32,810 nt of DNA, from assembly GCA_902801365.1 (NCBI GenBank), contig CADCHY010000013.1, positions 1 through 32,810 of the forward strand, in the 5' to 3' direction. Positions 14,391-21,853 of this stretch are shown here, in pieces (position 1 is the stretch's first letter; each line of letters begins with the position of its first letter). The notes under the pieces were generated by a model. It ran no database searches. It was not told the origin of the DNA and worked only from the letters and a program-made list of their open reading frames with translations. The position numbers and the translations under genes are program-made. Source of the stretch: an uncultured Succiniclasticum sp. GTDB lineage: Bacteria; Bacillota; Negativicutes; Acidaminococcales; Acidaminococcaceae.

Positions 14391-16151
14391 TTATTTTGCA
14401 AGTTTCGCTTCGATGGCTGCCAGCCGTTCCGCCAGTTTGGCGTTTTCCGCTTCCAGCGTCTGAATCTTTGCGTCCTGTTCACTGATCTTTTCGCCCTGCG
14501 CCTTAATGGTTCTTGCCATGGCAGCCTTACTGGTGCTCACGCCTTTATCCAGCGCGAAGCTCACGCCGACGTTCAGCAGATTTTCTCCGTTGCCCAGGCT
14601 GCCGCCCATGCTGAACATCACCCGGTCGTTGGGACGGTAGAACACGCCTAATGCCATGGCGTTGGCGTCCCGGTAATTGCCGAAGCCCGCCGCCATGCTG
14701 AACTTTCCGTCCGTATCCATCGGATGCAGCGCCGCCAATGCCGCCGCGCCGGCGCCTATTTTATTTACCTTGCTGTCCAGGTTGTCGATGCGGCGATTAA
14801 CCGGCGCTAAATCCGCGCCGCCGCCTGCTTGCAAATCGGCTATATCTGCCGCATTTTTCTCTACTGCTTTGTCCAGTTCAGTCAGGTTCTCGCCGGCAGA
14901 CTTATCTTTTTTGACATACTTCCCGTCTTTGGCAACCCGGGTCTGTCCAACGGTGGCAACGTCGCTGTCATCCGTGCCGGGCGCAACATTTTTAATCTGC
15001 CGTTCTTTTCCTTTCGCGCCTACAGATACTGCATTGTCCACGCCTTCAGAACCGTCGCCTAATACGACTGCGTTCTTCGCAACTGTGCTGACGTTGTTGC
15101 CCAATACAAAGGTATTGTCGCCGGAAACCGTATTGTTGTTACCGAAAGCATAACTGTTGCTGCCGCTTACTTCACCGGGATCGCCGAATGCACCGCTGTT
15201 CTTGCCGCTGACCTTCAAACCTGTGCCGATGGCAATGCCGTTGGGCGTAGATACGGCGGAATCTTTACCGATTGCGATACCGTTCGTCGCATCTTTTTCT
15301 ACAATGCCGCCTAAAGCAGCGAGGGAATTTTCTGCATTAGCTACAGATCTAACACCAAAAGCTGTGGAATAATCGCCAGTCGCTTTTGACTCACTACCCC
15401 AGGCTGTAGCACCTTCACCACTGGCAATTGTTTTATAGCCAAACGCCGTTGCATGCTCACCGCTCGCCTTGGCTTCACTGCCCCAGACCGTGGAACGTTT
15501 TCCTGATGCCACAGTCTTCCAGCCCCAAGCTGTGGAAGTGTGACCGGATGCATTGGTATTCGAACCCCAGGCTGTGGATTTTTTGCCGTCCGCCAATGTG
15601 TTTTCACCCCAGGCAGTAGCGGTTTCACCTTTGGCTGTTGTTTCCCAACCCCAAGCTGTGGAACGTTTACCTTCCGCCGTTGTAGCAGAGCCCCAGGTCG
15701 TGGCATAATCACCTTTTGCTTGTGTCTCATAACCCCAGGCCGTAGACCTTCTGCCGGATGCTTCTGTAAAATAGCCCCAGGCCGTGGATTGCCTATTGGA
15801 TGCCTTAGAGCCCCAGCCCCAAGCAGTGGCATCACCATCACCTTTGTCGGGATCACCACCGCCGTCGGCTACGGTATCTGTGCCCCAGGCCGTCGAAGTC
15901 CAGCCTTTGGCAACTGTATCAACGCCCCAGGCTGTAGCTCTGTCACCGGATGCCTCTGCTCCTACGCCCCAGGCTGTTGCTTCGTCACCGGATGCATTTA
16001 TATTATAGCCCTGTATCTTCGCACCATCGCCGTCAGGCGCTCCCCACGCTACAGGCAGGCTGTATGCACCGGTAAGATACGTACTTAACAGCAGACCGCA
16101 CAATACCCGCGCCGCCAGTTGTTTTTTGTTGGTTGTCCTAAAATTTGCCAT
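14391..16151 (-). CDS. YadA-like trimeric autotransporter adhesin with Trp-containing head repeats
   Basis: 586 residues. An extended N-terminus with a signal sequence (LLSTYLTGAYSLPVAWGA, likely cut near residue 38) leads to the head. Residues 58-275 are fifteen 14-residue repeats of the type A/S-T-A-W-G-x3-A-x-G, with one 8-residue insertion in repeat 3. Ordinary head repeats follow (GIAIG, SGAFG, SYAFG, TFVLG), then the neck ERQIKNVAPG and a short stalk. A four-strand YadA anchor covers about 450-535 (KIGAGAAALAALHP ... LNVGVSFALD). Unlike YadA, which ends at the anchor, about 51 more residues form a heptad coiled coil (ISEQDAKIQTLEAENAKLAE), expected in the periplasm. ATG at 16151 has GGAGGT 6 bases upstream. 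Role: surface adhesion in a diderm cell; the ligand is unknown. Confidence 0.92.
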   Translation of the reverse strand: MANFRTTNKKQLAARVLCGLLLSTYLTGAYSLPVAWGAPDGDGAKIQGYNINASGDEATAWGVGAEASGDRATAWGVDTVAKGWTSTAWGTDTVADGGGDPDKGDGDATAWGWGSKASNRQSTAWGYFTEASGRRSTAWGYETQAKGDYATTWGSATTAEGKRSTAWGWETTAKGETATAWGENTLADGKKSTAWGSNTNASGHTSTAWGWKTVASGKRSTVWGSEAKASGEHATAFGYKTIASGEGATAWGSESKATGDYSTAFGVRSVANAENSLAALGGIVEKDATNGIAIGKDSAVSTPNGIAIGTGLKVSGKNSGAFGDPGEVSGSNSYAFGNNNTVSGDNTFVLGNNVSTVAKNAVVLGDGSEGVDNAVSVGAKGKERQIKNVAPGTDDSDVATVGQTRVAKDGKYVKKDKSAGENLTELDKAVEKNAADIADLQAGGGADLAPVNRRIDNLDSKVNKIGAGAAALAALHPMDTDGKFSMAAGFGNYRDANAMALGVFYRPNDRVMFSMGGSLGNGENLLNVGVSFALDKGVSTSKAAMARTIKAQGEKISEQDAKIQTLEAENAKLAERLAAIEAKLAK

Positions 16152-16219
16152 GGCTGTACCTCCTGTCATCTGAAAGAAACTATGCTGCATTATAATTGCG
16201 AATATAATACTTCAATTTA

Positions 16220-16248
16220 ATTATATTTTATCTTCGCAAATTGTACAA
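16220..16248 (-). promoter_or_regulatory. Promoter of the autotransporter gene
   Basis: Minus strand: TTGTAC (16248-16243), 17-base spacer, perfect TATAAT (16225-16220), in a very AT-rich stretch. Leader about 60 bases. A weaker alternative with a 15-base spacer lies just downstream. Confidence 0.6.
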
Positions 16249-16351
16249 TTTTTTTAACATTATTCTAAAATTTTAGTTTTTTCTTTCAACATAATGTTTC
16301 GTTTGTGCCAGTTTTTCATTCAGCGTATCCGTCCTGATTAAGGTCAATTAA

Positions 16352-16378
16352 AAACAGCGCGCTGATTTATAAGTTCCG
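16352..16378. repeat. Degenerate partial copy of the hairpin element
   Basis: AACAGCGCGCTGATTTATAA then GTTCCG resembles the left arm and loop of copies A and B (AACCGCGCGTCGGATTTTAA then AGTTCCG). The right arm is lost. It is a weak match and could be chance. Confidence 0.35.
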
Positions 16379-16415
16379 TTTCCGATCATGTACGACTCTT
16401 CTCCTTTTTTTATTT

Positions 16416-16650
16416 TGTAAGACGCTGCAATCCCAGTGCCAGTGCCGGTTTCACAAAAAAGTCTTACAGTCTTACATTATTTCCGGCAGACAGAGGTAAT
16501 GAAATTGAAATCTAATTCATATAACGGACGCATATGTAAGCAAAGGATTATTTATCTTCTTTCTGTAAAAATGTAAGACTGTAAGACTCTGGGAACAAAA
16601 CCGCGTGGTTATCAGTTTCCCAAGTCTTACATTTGTCTTACAATCTTACA
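16416..16650. repeat. Iteron-like cluster of the octamer GTCTTACA/TGTAAGAC (possible replication origin)
   Basis: Seven perfect copies lie in a 235-base non-coding stretch. On plus they are at 16461-16468, 16469-16476, 16624-16631 and 16635-16642. On minus (TGTAAGAC) they are at 16416-16423, 16572-16579 and 16580-16587. Partial copies lie at 16535-16540 and 16643-16650. Two pairs are in exact tandem. The 16572-16587 pair and the 16624-16642 pair face each other across a short arm (CTGGGAAC/GTTTCCC), making a long imperfect palindrome. The cluster begins right after the stop of the primase-helicase gene. Arrangement and context resemble initiator-binding iterons; this function is inferred. Confidence 0.65.
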
Positions 16651-16663
16651 TTCCGGTCATGCT

Positions 16664-19291
16664 TCAGGCAGCCGGATCGTATTTCAGACAGACATAATAG
16701 CCTTTTTCGCCGTCAACTTTTGTACAGTTCGCATATCTGCCGCTTGCATTTTTCAGCAGGTATCCCTGTTCCGCCCACTGCTTTTTCACAGCGTCAAAAT
16801 GGAAGCCGATATTCCGCAGCTCGCGAACCAGCACGGTCTTGTTGATCTCCACGAAGGTGGAGCCCATCCGGCCCCAGCGCATGGCGTTCATGTCCGGCTT
16901 GAAGTTCACTTCGTGTTCCAGGATGACGCCCATGATCTCCCGGAACGCCCGTTTCGCCACGTCAATGTCGGTCTGCACTTTCAGGAACGGCTTCACGTCT
17001 TCTGCCGTAAGCGCTTCCTCCTCCGGATAGAACGCCCACCCGGCCAGCCTGTCCGCCGTCATGATCAGGGCCATGGCCATCGCCTGCTTTTCGGAGGTCC
17101 CGGTTGCGTCCAGGATGTTTTTCATTTTCTTTTCAAACAGTTCCCGGACCGGATATTTTCCCAGCAGCCGGATGTACTCCGGCCCGGCCAGCCCGTAATT
17201 ATTATTGATGAAGTTCACCACGCTGTTGCCGTTCTCCAGCACGTTGTCCGTGCATTCGACTTCAATAACGCGGTTCTTTACGCCGCCGCCGGACAGGTTC
17301 TGCGTACAGGGTTCCTCCCCGGTGAACACGAAAGCGTTCTGCCATGTCATCTGCTGCTGCAGGGCCGTATTGGTCATGCGGCCCCGGTTGATGCCTTCCG
17401 TTACCTGCATGATCAGGTTGTCGTAATTATCATACCGGCTTTTGACGGTCTGCAGTTCATCGCCGAAAAAGGGCAGGTTCCGCAGCACGGAGGCCATCTG
17501 CATCATGCTGTTGACGGTCATGTTCACAGTGCGCACCAGTCTGCCGGGGCGCGGGTCACCCCAGATGCTGGCCGCCGCCATGATGCCCGCCGTCTTGCCG
17601 GTACCGGTGCCGCCCCACAGGTGAAACACGAAGGGCAACGCGTTTACTTTGGCAATCAGCGGACTGGCGAAGGACGCGCCCATGAGCAGACGCAGCACGG
17701 TGTTCCTGCGCAGCTCCGCGGTGAAGTCGATCCAGGCCTGCAGGTCGCCCCGGCTGCTGACGGAAGCGATCAGGTCTTTGTACTGGGCCTCGCTGTCCAG
17801 CCTGATCCCATCTGTATAGGGCAGGAAGGTTTCCCCCGCCCAGCCCATATGGCGGCAGGACTTCACCACCGGAATCGCATCCATATTTAAAGAGGTTACA
17901 TCCGCCAGGTATTTCACCAGCAGCCTGGCGTTTTCGCTGGTTACATCCAGCCCCATGTCCGCCAGCTCCACGATTTTCACGCTGCTGGCCGCGGAAGAAC
18001 GGGGAACCAGAATGTTGTTCCATTTTCCATATTTATAAAAGCCGAGCCGGATCTTTTCCGTGCCTTCCTCCGTATTCCGTAAAATTTCCAGAGGCAGCAC
18101 CGGCAGGCGGGAAGCGTACTCTTCCTTCATGTTCCCGTTCCGGTCCTGCACCATCCGTTTCACCCCGTCCCCGTCGGCGGTCCAGTCCCCGGCGTCCAGC
18201 GCAAGGGGCTGGTCCGGGAAATTCGTCCGGTTAACAGCGACGGCTTCCGGTTCCACTTTCGCCCTGCTGCGCAGGAACGTCTGCCAGCCTTTGCTGAACT
18301 GGCGGGCAATATTCAGTTCCCGGGCCCGCTGTTCCGCCATGGACACCGCGTACTGCCGGCGGTTTTCGTTTTTGATGGCGTAAAGGGATTCATAGAACCG
18401 CATCCCGATCATTTCTTTTTTGCTTACGTTGCTGTAATCCACGCTGACGGACAGTTTCTCCGGGTCGCCGCCCCGGGCGAAATAATCCGCCACGTCTCCC
18501 TTGGCGGGACAGTCCGGCCAGATTTCCGTCAGGTCCAGCACTTCCACCGGCACCGGCCAGGCTTTCGCGTAGTCCGCGCCCTTATCGTCGTTGTCCGGGA
18601 TCAGCACGATCTCGCTGAATTTATTCAGATAACGCAGATCGGTCGGGGACAGCTTCACGTTCTTCCGGGCGCCGGCGTTGCAGGTGGTTGCCAGGAAGCC
18701 GTGCTGGACCATGGCGTCCGCGCACTTTTCCCCTTCCACGATATAAAGACAGGTATCTGCGTCAGCCCGTTCCAGCAGGTCCAGGTTATACAGATTGTTG
18801 CAGCCTTCCGGTTTTTTGAAAATGTTTTTCCCGCGTCCGTCCACATGGCGGAACCGGAAGACCTTGCTGCCGTCGGCATACTTGACACGGTGTTTGCAGT
18901 AAGCCGCTGTGCCGTCCGGATTTTTATACACATGGTCGTACTCTTCCATGACTTCCGGCTTCGCGTGTTTGATCTGCCCCGGTTTTGATTCTGTATTTTG
19001 CGGATTTTCTTCTTTGACCGGTTTTCCTGTTTTGACAGGCTTTTCTTCTTCTACAAGTTCCGGTCCGATGTCCAGCGCTTTGAGAATCTCCGGCAGCTTC
19101 GCGTTACATTTCTGGCAGTACGCCAGCAGTTTCCCGCCGGACTCCCTGACATACAGATGATGCCCGTCGCTTTCGCCCGCCTCGCAGACGGGACAGGCTG
19201 CCACCGTTTCTTCATTCCGCTGTTTTACATTGCGCAGGTACGGGATCATATCCCGCAGCGTTACCGGCTTAAACTTTTTCCTGGATTCCAT
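16664..19291 (-). CDS. Phage/plasmid-type primase-helicase: zinc finger, Toprim and DUF927 ATPase
   Basis: 875 residues. A CHC2-like zinc finger has Cys33, Cys36, Cys59 and Cys62. The Toprim primase domain shows YIVEGEKCAD (183-192), IPDNDDKG (231-238) and KGDVADY (264-270). After a linker, the DUF927 superfamily-3-like helicase module has Walker A GGTGTGKT (560-567) and Walker B FFGDE (608-612). The C-terminal ~150 residues may be a winged-helix DNA-binding part. Such proteins prime and unwind replicons of phages, satellites and plasmids. Start ATG at 19291 has AGGGGGG 5 bases upstream. It is transcribed divergently from an XRE regulator and followed by the octamer cluster. No integrase, terminase or capsid gene lies nearby, so it is a remnant or a minimal element. 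No internal stop or frameshift is seen. Confidence 0.9.
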   Translation of the reverse strand: MESRKKFKPVTLRDMIPYLRNVKQRNEETVAACPVCEAGESDGHHLYVRESGGKLLAYCQKCNAKLPEILKALDIGPELVEEEKPVKTGKPVKEENPQNTESKPGQIKHAKPEVMEEYDHVYKNPDGTAAYCKHRVKYADGSKVFRFRHVDGRGKNIFKKPEGCNNLYNLDLLERADADTCLYIVEGEKCADAMVQHGFLATTCNAGARKNVKLSPTDLRYLNKFSEIVLIPDNDDKGADYAKAWPVPVEVLDLTEIWPDCPAKGDVADYFARGGDPEKLSVSVDYSNVSKKEMIGMRFYESLYAIKNENRRQYAVSMAEQRARELNIARQFSKGWQTFLRSRAKVEPEAVAVNRTNFPDQPLALDAGDWTADGDGVKRMVQDRNGNMKEEYASRLPVLPLEILRNTEEGTEKIRLGFYKYGKWNNILVPRSSAASSVKIVELADMGLDVTSENARLLVKYLADVTSLNMDAIPVVKSCRHMGWAGETFLPYTDGIRLDSEAQYKDLIASVSSRGDLQAWIDFTAELRRNTVLRLLMGASFASPLIAKVNALPFVFHLWGGTGTGKTAGIMAAASIWGDPRPGRLVRTVNMTVNSMMQMASVLRNLPFFGDELQTVKSRYDNYDNLIMQVTEGINRGRMTNTALQQQMTWQNAFVFTGEEPCTQNLSGGGVKNRVIEVECTDNVLENGNSVVNFINNNYGLAGPEYIRLLGKYPVRELFEKKMKNILDATGTSEKQAMAMALIMTADRLAGWAFYPEEEALTAEDVKPFLKVQTDIDVAKRAFREIMGVILEHEVNFKPDMNAMRWGRMGSTFVEINKTVLVRELRNIGFHFDAVKKQWAEQGYLLKNASGRYANCTKVDGEKGYYVCLKYDPAA

Positions 19292-19343
19292 AGTTCCCCC
19301 CTTACTTTTTGTCTCAGGATTTGTTCATTGGTCCTCTGAAATG

Positions 19344-19398
19344 TTTTCTGTTACGTTCTCATTTTTCTGCTACGCTCCTTTTTTGTCGCGCTCCTTTA
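19344..19398 (-). repeat. Three imperfect 18-19-base tandem repeats in the primase-helicase leader
   Basis: On minus the units read AAAGGAGCGCGACAAAA, AAGGAGCGTAGCAGAAAA and TGAGAACGTAACAGAAAA. They lie in the roughly 200-base leader between the predicted promoter (19505-19533) and the ATG (19291). Two units contain AAGGAG but no start codon or ORF follows at the right distance. Role unknown. Confidence 0.5.
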
Positions 19399-19400
19399 TG

Positions 19401-19572
19401 TGATTTTAAATCATTAAAGAGGGCAAAAAAATATCAACGCCTCTATTATTCGACACTTTTCTTAATACTCCTCCTTTGATTTTGATTTTTAATCAACTTT
19501 TTTGATTGTAGTCCATTGTTGATTTAAAGTCAAGTATTTTTTAAAAAATATTATTTTATTGATTTTAAATAA
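19401..19572. promoter_or_regulatory. Divergent control region with four operator-like 13-mers
   Basis: Sites: O1 TGATTTTAAATCA (19401-19413, perfect palindrome); O2 TGATTTTTAATCA (19483-19495, perfect arms); O3 TGATTTAAAGTCA (19520-19532); O4 TGATTTTAAATAA (19560-19572). O3 overlaps the -35 of the leftward promoter, O2 sits at its transcription start, and O4 overlaps the -35 of the rightward XRE promoter. A weak fifth site is at 19503-19515. This is the expected layout for an autoregulating XRE repressor that also represses the primase-helicase. Binding is inferred. Confidence 0.65.
19505..19533 (-). promoter_or_regulatory. Leftward promoter for the primase-helicase gene
   Basis: Minus strand: TTGACT (19533-19528), 17-base spacer, TACAAT (19510-19505). 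The start near 19498 gives a leader of about 207 bases. Confidence 0.65.
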
Positions 19573-19587
19573 CAAACATGGTATGAT
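19559..19587 (+). promoter_or_regulatory. Rightward promoter for the XRE regulator
   Basis: Plus strand: TTGATT (19559-19564), 17-base spacer, TATGAT (19582-19587), about 48 bases before the ATG. The -35 box is part of operator O4. Confidence 0.65.
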
Positions 19588-19635
19588 AGCGTTAAGAAGA
19601 TCCGAAGTATTTCCTTAAGGAGGGAGGCCCTGCCA

Positions 19636-20052
19636 ATGTTGGAGCTGCATGAAAATATCAGGGCGAGACGCGTCGCGTTAAACATGACGCAGCAGGAGCT
19701 TGCGAAAAAACTGGGCTATAAATCCACGTCAACCATCGCCAAAATAGAATCCGGCGAAAACGATATCCCCCAGGCAAAGATCGCCGCTTTTGCCGCCGCG
19801 CTGGATACCACGCCGGCTGAACTGATGGGATTACAGATTATAACCATAGGACCTGATGAACCCGACGATACGGTAACTGTCACCATCGCAAAAGGTAAGC
19901 CTGAACTGGAAGAAGCCATCAGACAATTGGACGGACTCAGTGAAAAAAGGCTGAAGAACGTCCTTGCTATTGTCAATGCCATAATCGACAGTTACGAATC
20001 CGGCAAAGACTTGCATATGATCATTAATATCGAGTCGCACCCGGTTGAGTAA
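19636..20052 (+). CDS. XRE-family helix-turn-helix regulator
   Basis: 138 residues. Residues 5-65 form a Cro/CI-type HTH (NIRARRVALNMTQQELAKKL, then IAKIESGENDIPQAKIAAFA). The C-terminal half is acidic and helical (ELEEAIRQLDGLSEKRLKNV) and may dimerise. No RecA-type autocleavage or metallopeptidase domain is seen. Start ATG at 19636 has GGAGG 8 bases upstream. It is divergent from the primase-helicase, and operator-like palindromes cover both promoters, so it is probably the repressor of that module and of itself. No terminator separates it from sdaAB 74 bases downstream, so it may also contribute to sda transcription. Confidence 0.9.
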   Translation: MLELHENIRARRVALNMTQQELAKKLGYKSTSTIAKIESGENDIPQAKIAAFAAALDTTPAELMGLQIITIGPDEPDDTVTVTIAKGKPELEEAIRQLDGLSEKRLKNVLAIVNAIIDSYESGKDLHMIINIESHPVE

Positions 20053-20126
20053 GCCGCGTCTCCTGACCGGCACCCGGTTCATATATTCTGTCGTTTTGCA
20101 TCACGTGGTGGAGGGAGAAAGAGAGT

Positions 20127-20792
20127 ATGAACATTTTTGATATCATAGGCCCTGTCATGATCGGGCCCAGCAGTTCGCATACAGCGGGCGCCTGCCGGCT
20201 GGGGCTTCTGGCAGCGGGGATTCTGGGGGAGCGGCCCCGGAAGGCGGAAATCTTACTGCACGGTTCCTTTGCCCATACCTATAAAGGACACGGGACGGAC
20301 CGGGCCCTGATTGCCGGTCTGATGGGATGTCAGCCCGATGATGCGCGCATTCCCGACGCGTTGCGCCTGGCGGAGGAAGCCGGTATGGAGTTTTCGTTTA
20401 CGCCGGGGGATCTTGGTTCGATGGCCCATCCGAATTCCGTCCAGTTCCGGCTGACCGGGGCAAAGGGCAATGCCTGCGAAATCATCGGGGCGTCCATCGG
20501 CGGCGGGCAGATCATGGTGACCAACGTGGACGGCTACCCGGTCGAATTAAGGGGCGTGCTGCCCGCGCTGTTTGTTCCCCACCGGGACGAGCCGGGGGTC
20601 ATTGCGCTGGTCAGCACGATTCTGGCGCAGAAAATGATCAATATTGCCTCCATGCGGGTGTTCCGCGAGGGCAAAGGGGAAACGGCTACCATGGTCATCG
20701 AGTGCGACCAGCCGGTTCCGGCGGACGTGATCCGTCATCTGGAAGAACTGGGGCCCGTAAAGCTGGTACGGTTTGTGGATAAAGTATCGTGA
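20127..20792 (+). CDS. sdaAB: L-serine dehydratase, iron-sulfur-dependent, beta subunit
   Basis: 221 residues. With the alpha subunit it forms the 4Fe-4S enzyme converting L-serine to pyruvate and ammonia, feeding the pyruvate:ferredoxin oxidoreductase also encoded here. The N-terminal signature GPSSSHTAGACRLG (13-26) and the GSFAHTYKGHGTDRAL segment are typical. An ACT domain fills about 150-221 (GVIALVSTILAQKMINIASM). ATG at 20127 has GGAGGGAG about 9 bases upstream. The sdaAA start follows 16 bases after its stop. No clear promoter is seen in the 74 bases after the XRE gene. Confidence 0.96.
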   Translation: MNIFDIIGPVMIGPSSSHTAGACRLGLLAAGILGERPRKAEILLHGSFAHTYKGHGTDRALIAGLMGCQPDDARIPDALRLAEEAGMEFSFTPGDLGSMAHPNSVQFRLTGAKGNACEIIGASIGGGQIMVTNVDGYPVELRGVLPALFVPHRDEPGVIALVSTILAQKMINIASMRVFREGKGETATMVIECDQPVPADVIRHLEELGPVKLVRFVDKVS

Positions 20793-20808
20793 CGCGGAGG
20801 AATGATCC

Positions 20809-21711
20809 ATGAAGAAAGATAAATTGTCGTGGGCCCGGCTGGTCAGCGAGGCGGAAGCGAAACAGCTTCCCTTGATAGACTATTTACTGGAGAGAAGCGC
20901 GGCGCAGGTTGAAACAGACAAAGACGCTGTTCTGAAAAAAACGGAGAGCATGCTGCAGGTCATGGAAGAGGCTGTTGCCTACGGCATGACAGGCGTGAAA
21001 TCCAACAGCGGGCTGACCGGCGGTTCCGCCAAAAAGTTAAAGGAATATATTACGGCGGCTGCGGACAAAAGGTCGCAGGATCTGTTAGGGCCTGTTGCGG
21101 GAACGGCCGTTATGTACGCCCTGGCCGCGGCGGAGGCCAATGCGGCCATGGGCCGTATTGTGGCGGCGCCTACCGCGGGAGCCAGCGGGATTTTGCCGGG
21201 GATTCTTCTGTCGCTGAAGGAGAACTGCGGCGTGCCAAGGAAGAAACTGGTGGAGGCTCTTCTGGTGGCCGGCGTGATCGGCGAAGTGATCGCCAACCGG
21301 GCGTCCATCGCCGGCGCTACCGGAGGCTGCCAGGCGGAATGCGGCAGCGGCGCGGCCATGGCCGCGGGGGCGGTGGTCTATGTTTTCGGGGGGAACGGGA
21401 AACAGATCGGCGACGCGGTTTCCATCGTTTTTAAAAATATGCTGGGACTGGTGTGCGATCCGGTAGCGGGGCTGGTGGAAGTCCCCTGCATCAAACGCAA
21501 CGCGGGCAGCGTGATGCAGTGCCTGCTGGCCGCGGAACTGGCGCTGGCCGGCGTGGGCAGTTTCATTCCGGCGGATGAAGCGATCGACGCCATGGACAAG
21601 GTGGGACGTTCCCTGCCCGGCGGGCTCCGGGAAACGGCGGAAGGCGGGCTGGCCGTGACCCCGACCGCAAAAGCCTGGACGGAAAATTATTTTAAAAAGA
21701 TTCATGGTTGA
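20809..21711 (+). CDS. sdaAA: L-serine dehydratase, iron-sulfur-dependent, alpha subunit
   Basis: 300 residues, catalytic subunit carrying the 4Fe-4S cluster. Family features include GVKSNSGLTGG near 65, APTAGASGILPG near 120, GATGGCQAECGSGAAMAAG with candidate cluster cysteines, and VCDPVAGLVEVPCIKRN with further cysteines. The length matches clostridial SdaAA. ATG at 20809 has GGAGG 8 bases upstream. It forms a tight pair with sdaAB. The stop codon (21709-21711) lies inside the -35 box of the tRNA promoter, and no terminator intervenes, so the mRNA probably runs into the tRNA cluster. Confidence 0.96.
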   Translation: MKKDKLSWARLVSEAEAKQLPLIDYLLERSAAQVETDKDAVLKKTESMLQVMEEAVAYGMTGVKSNSGLTGGSAKKLKEYITAAADKRSQDLLGPVAGTAVMYALAAAEANAAMGRIVAAPTAGASGILPGILLSLKENCGVPRKKLVEALLVAGVIGEVIANRASIAGATGGCQAECGSGAAMAAGAVVYVFGGNGKQIGDAVSIVFKNMLGLVCDPVAGLVEVPCIKRNAGSVMQCLLAAELALAGVGSFIPADEAIDAMDKVGRSLPGGLRETAEGGLAVTPTAKAWTENYFKKIHG

Positions 21712-21736
21712 CAGGTAAATTTGCCTGTGTTATAAT
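21708..21736 (+). promoter_or_regulatory. Consensus promoter of the tRNA-His/Gln/Lys operon, overlapping the sdaAA stop
   Basis: Perfect TTGACA (21708-21713), 17-base spacer, perfect TATAAT (21731-21736), 28 bases before tRNA-His. The TGA stop of sdaAA is part of the -35 hexamer. Confidence 0.85.
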
Positions 21737-21764
21737 AATTTCCGTCATTAAGCGACGCTTATAT

Positions 21765-21841
21765 GGTGGGTATGGTGAAGCGGTTAACACGGCGGATTGT
21801 GGCTCCGTTACGCGCAGGTTCAAATCCTGTTACCCACCCCA
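21765..21841 (+). tRNA. tRNA-His (anticodon GUG)
   Basis: 77 bases, including an encoded G-1 (21765) opposite C73 and an encoded CCA. Acceptor GTGGGTA/TACCCAC. The anticodon loop TTGTGGC closed by GCGGA/TCCGT gives GUG. Confidence 0.96.
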
Positions 21842-21853
21842 ATTTTTTCATTT

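Noticed and set aside
15315..15990. Regular 42-base DNA repeats, considered as a CRISPR array or satellite
   Set aside because: They are in frame and encode the 14-residue head repeats of the autotransporter; there are no unique spacers.
16461..16587. The octamer arrays considered as transcription terminators
   Set aside because: The facing arrays are 95 bases apart or more in this pair, lack a T-run after the right arm, and include tandem same-strand copies, which terminators do not need.
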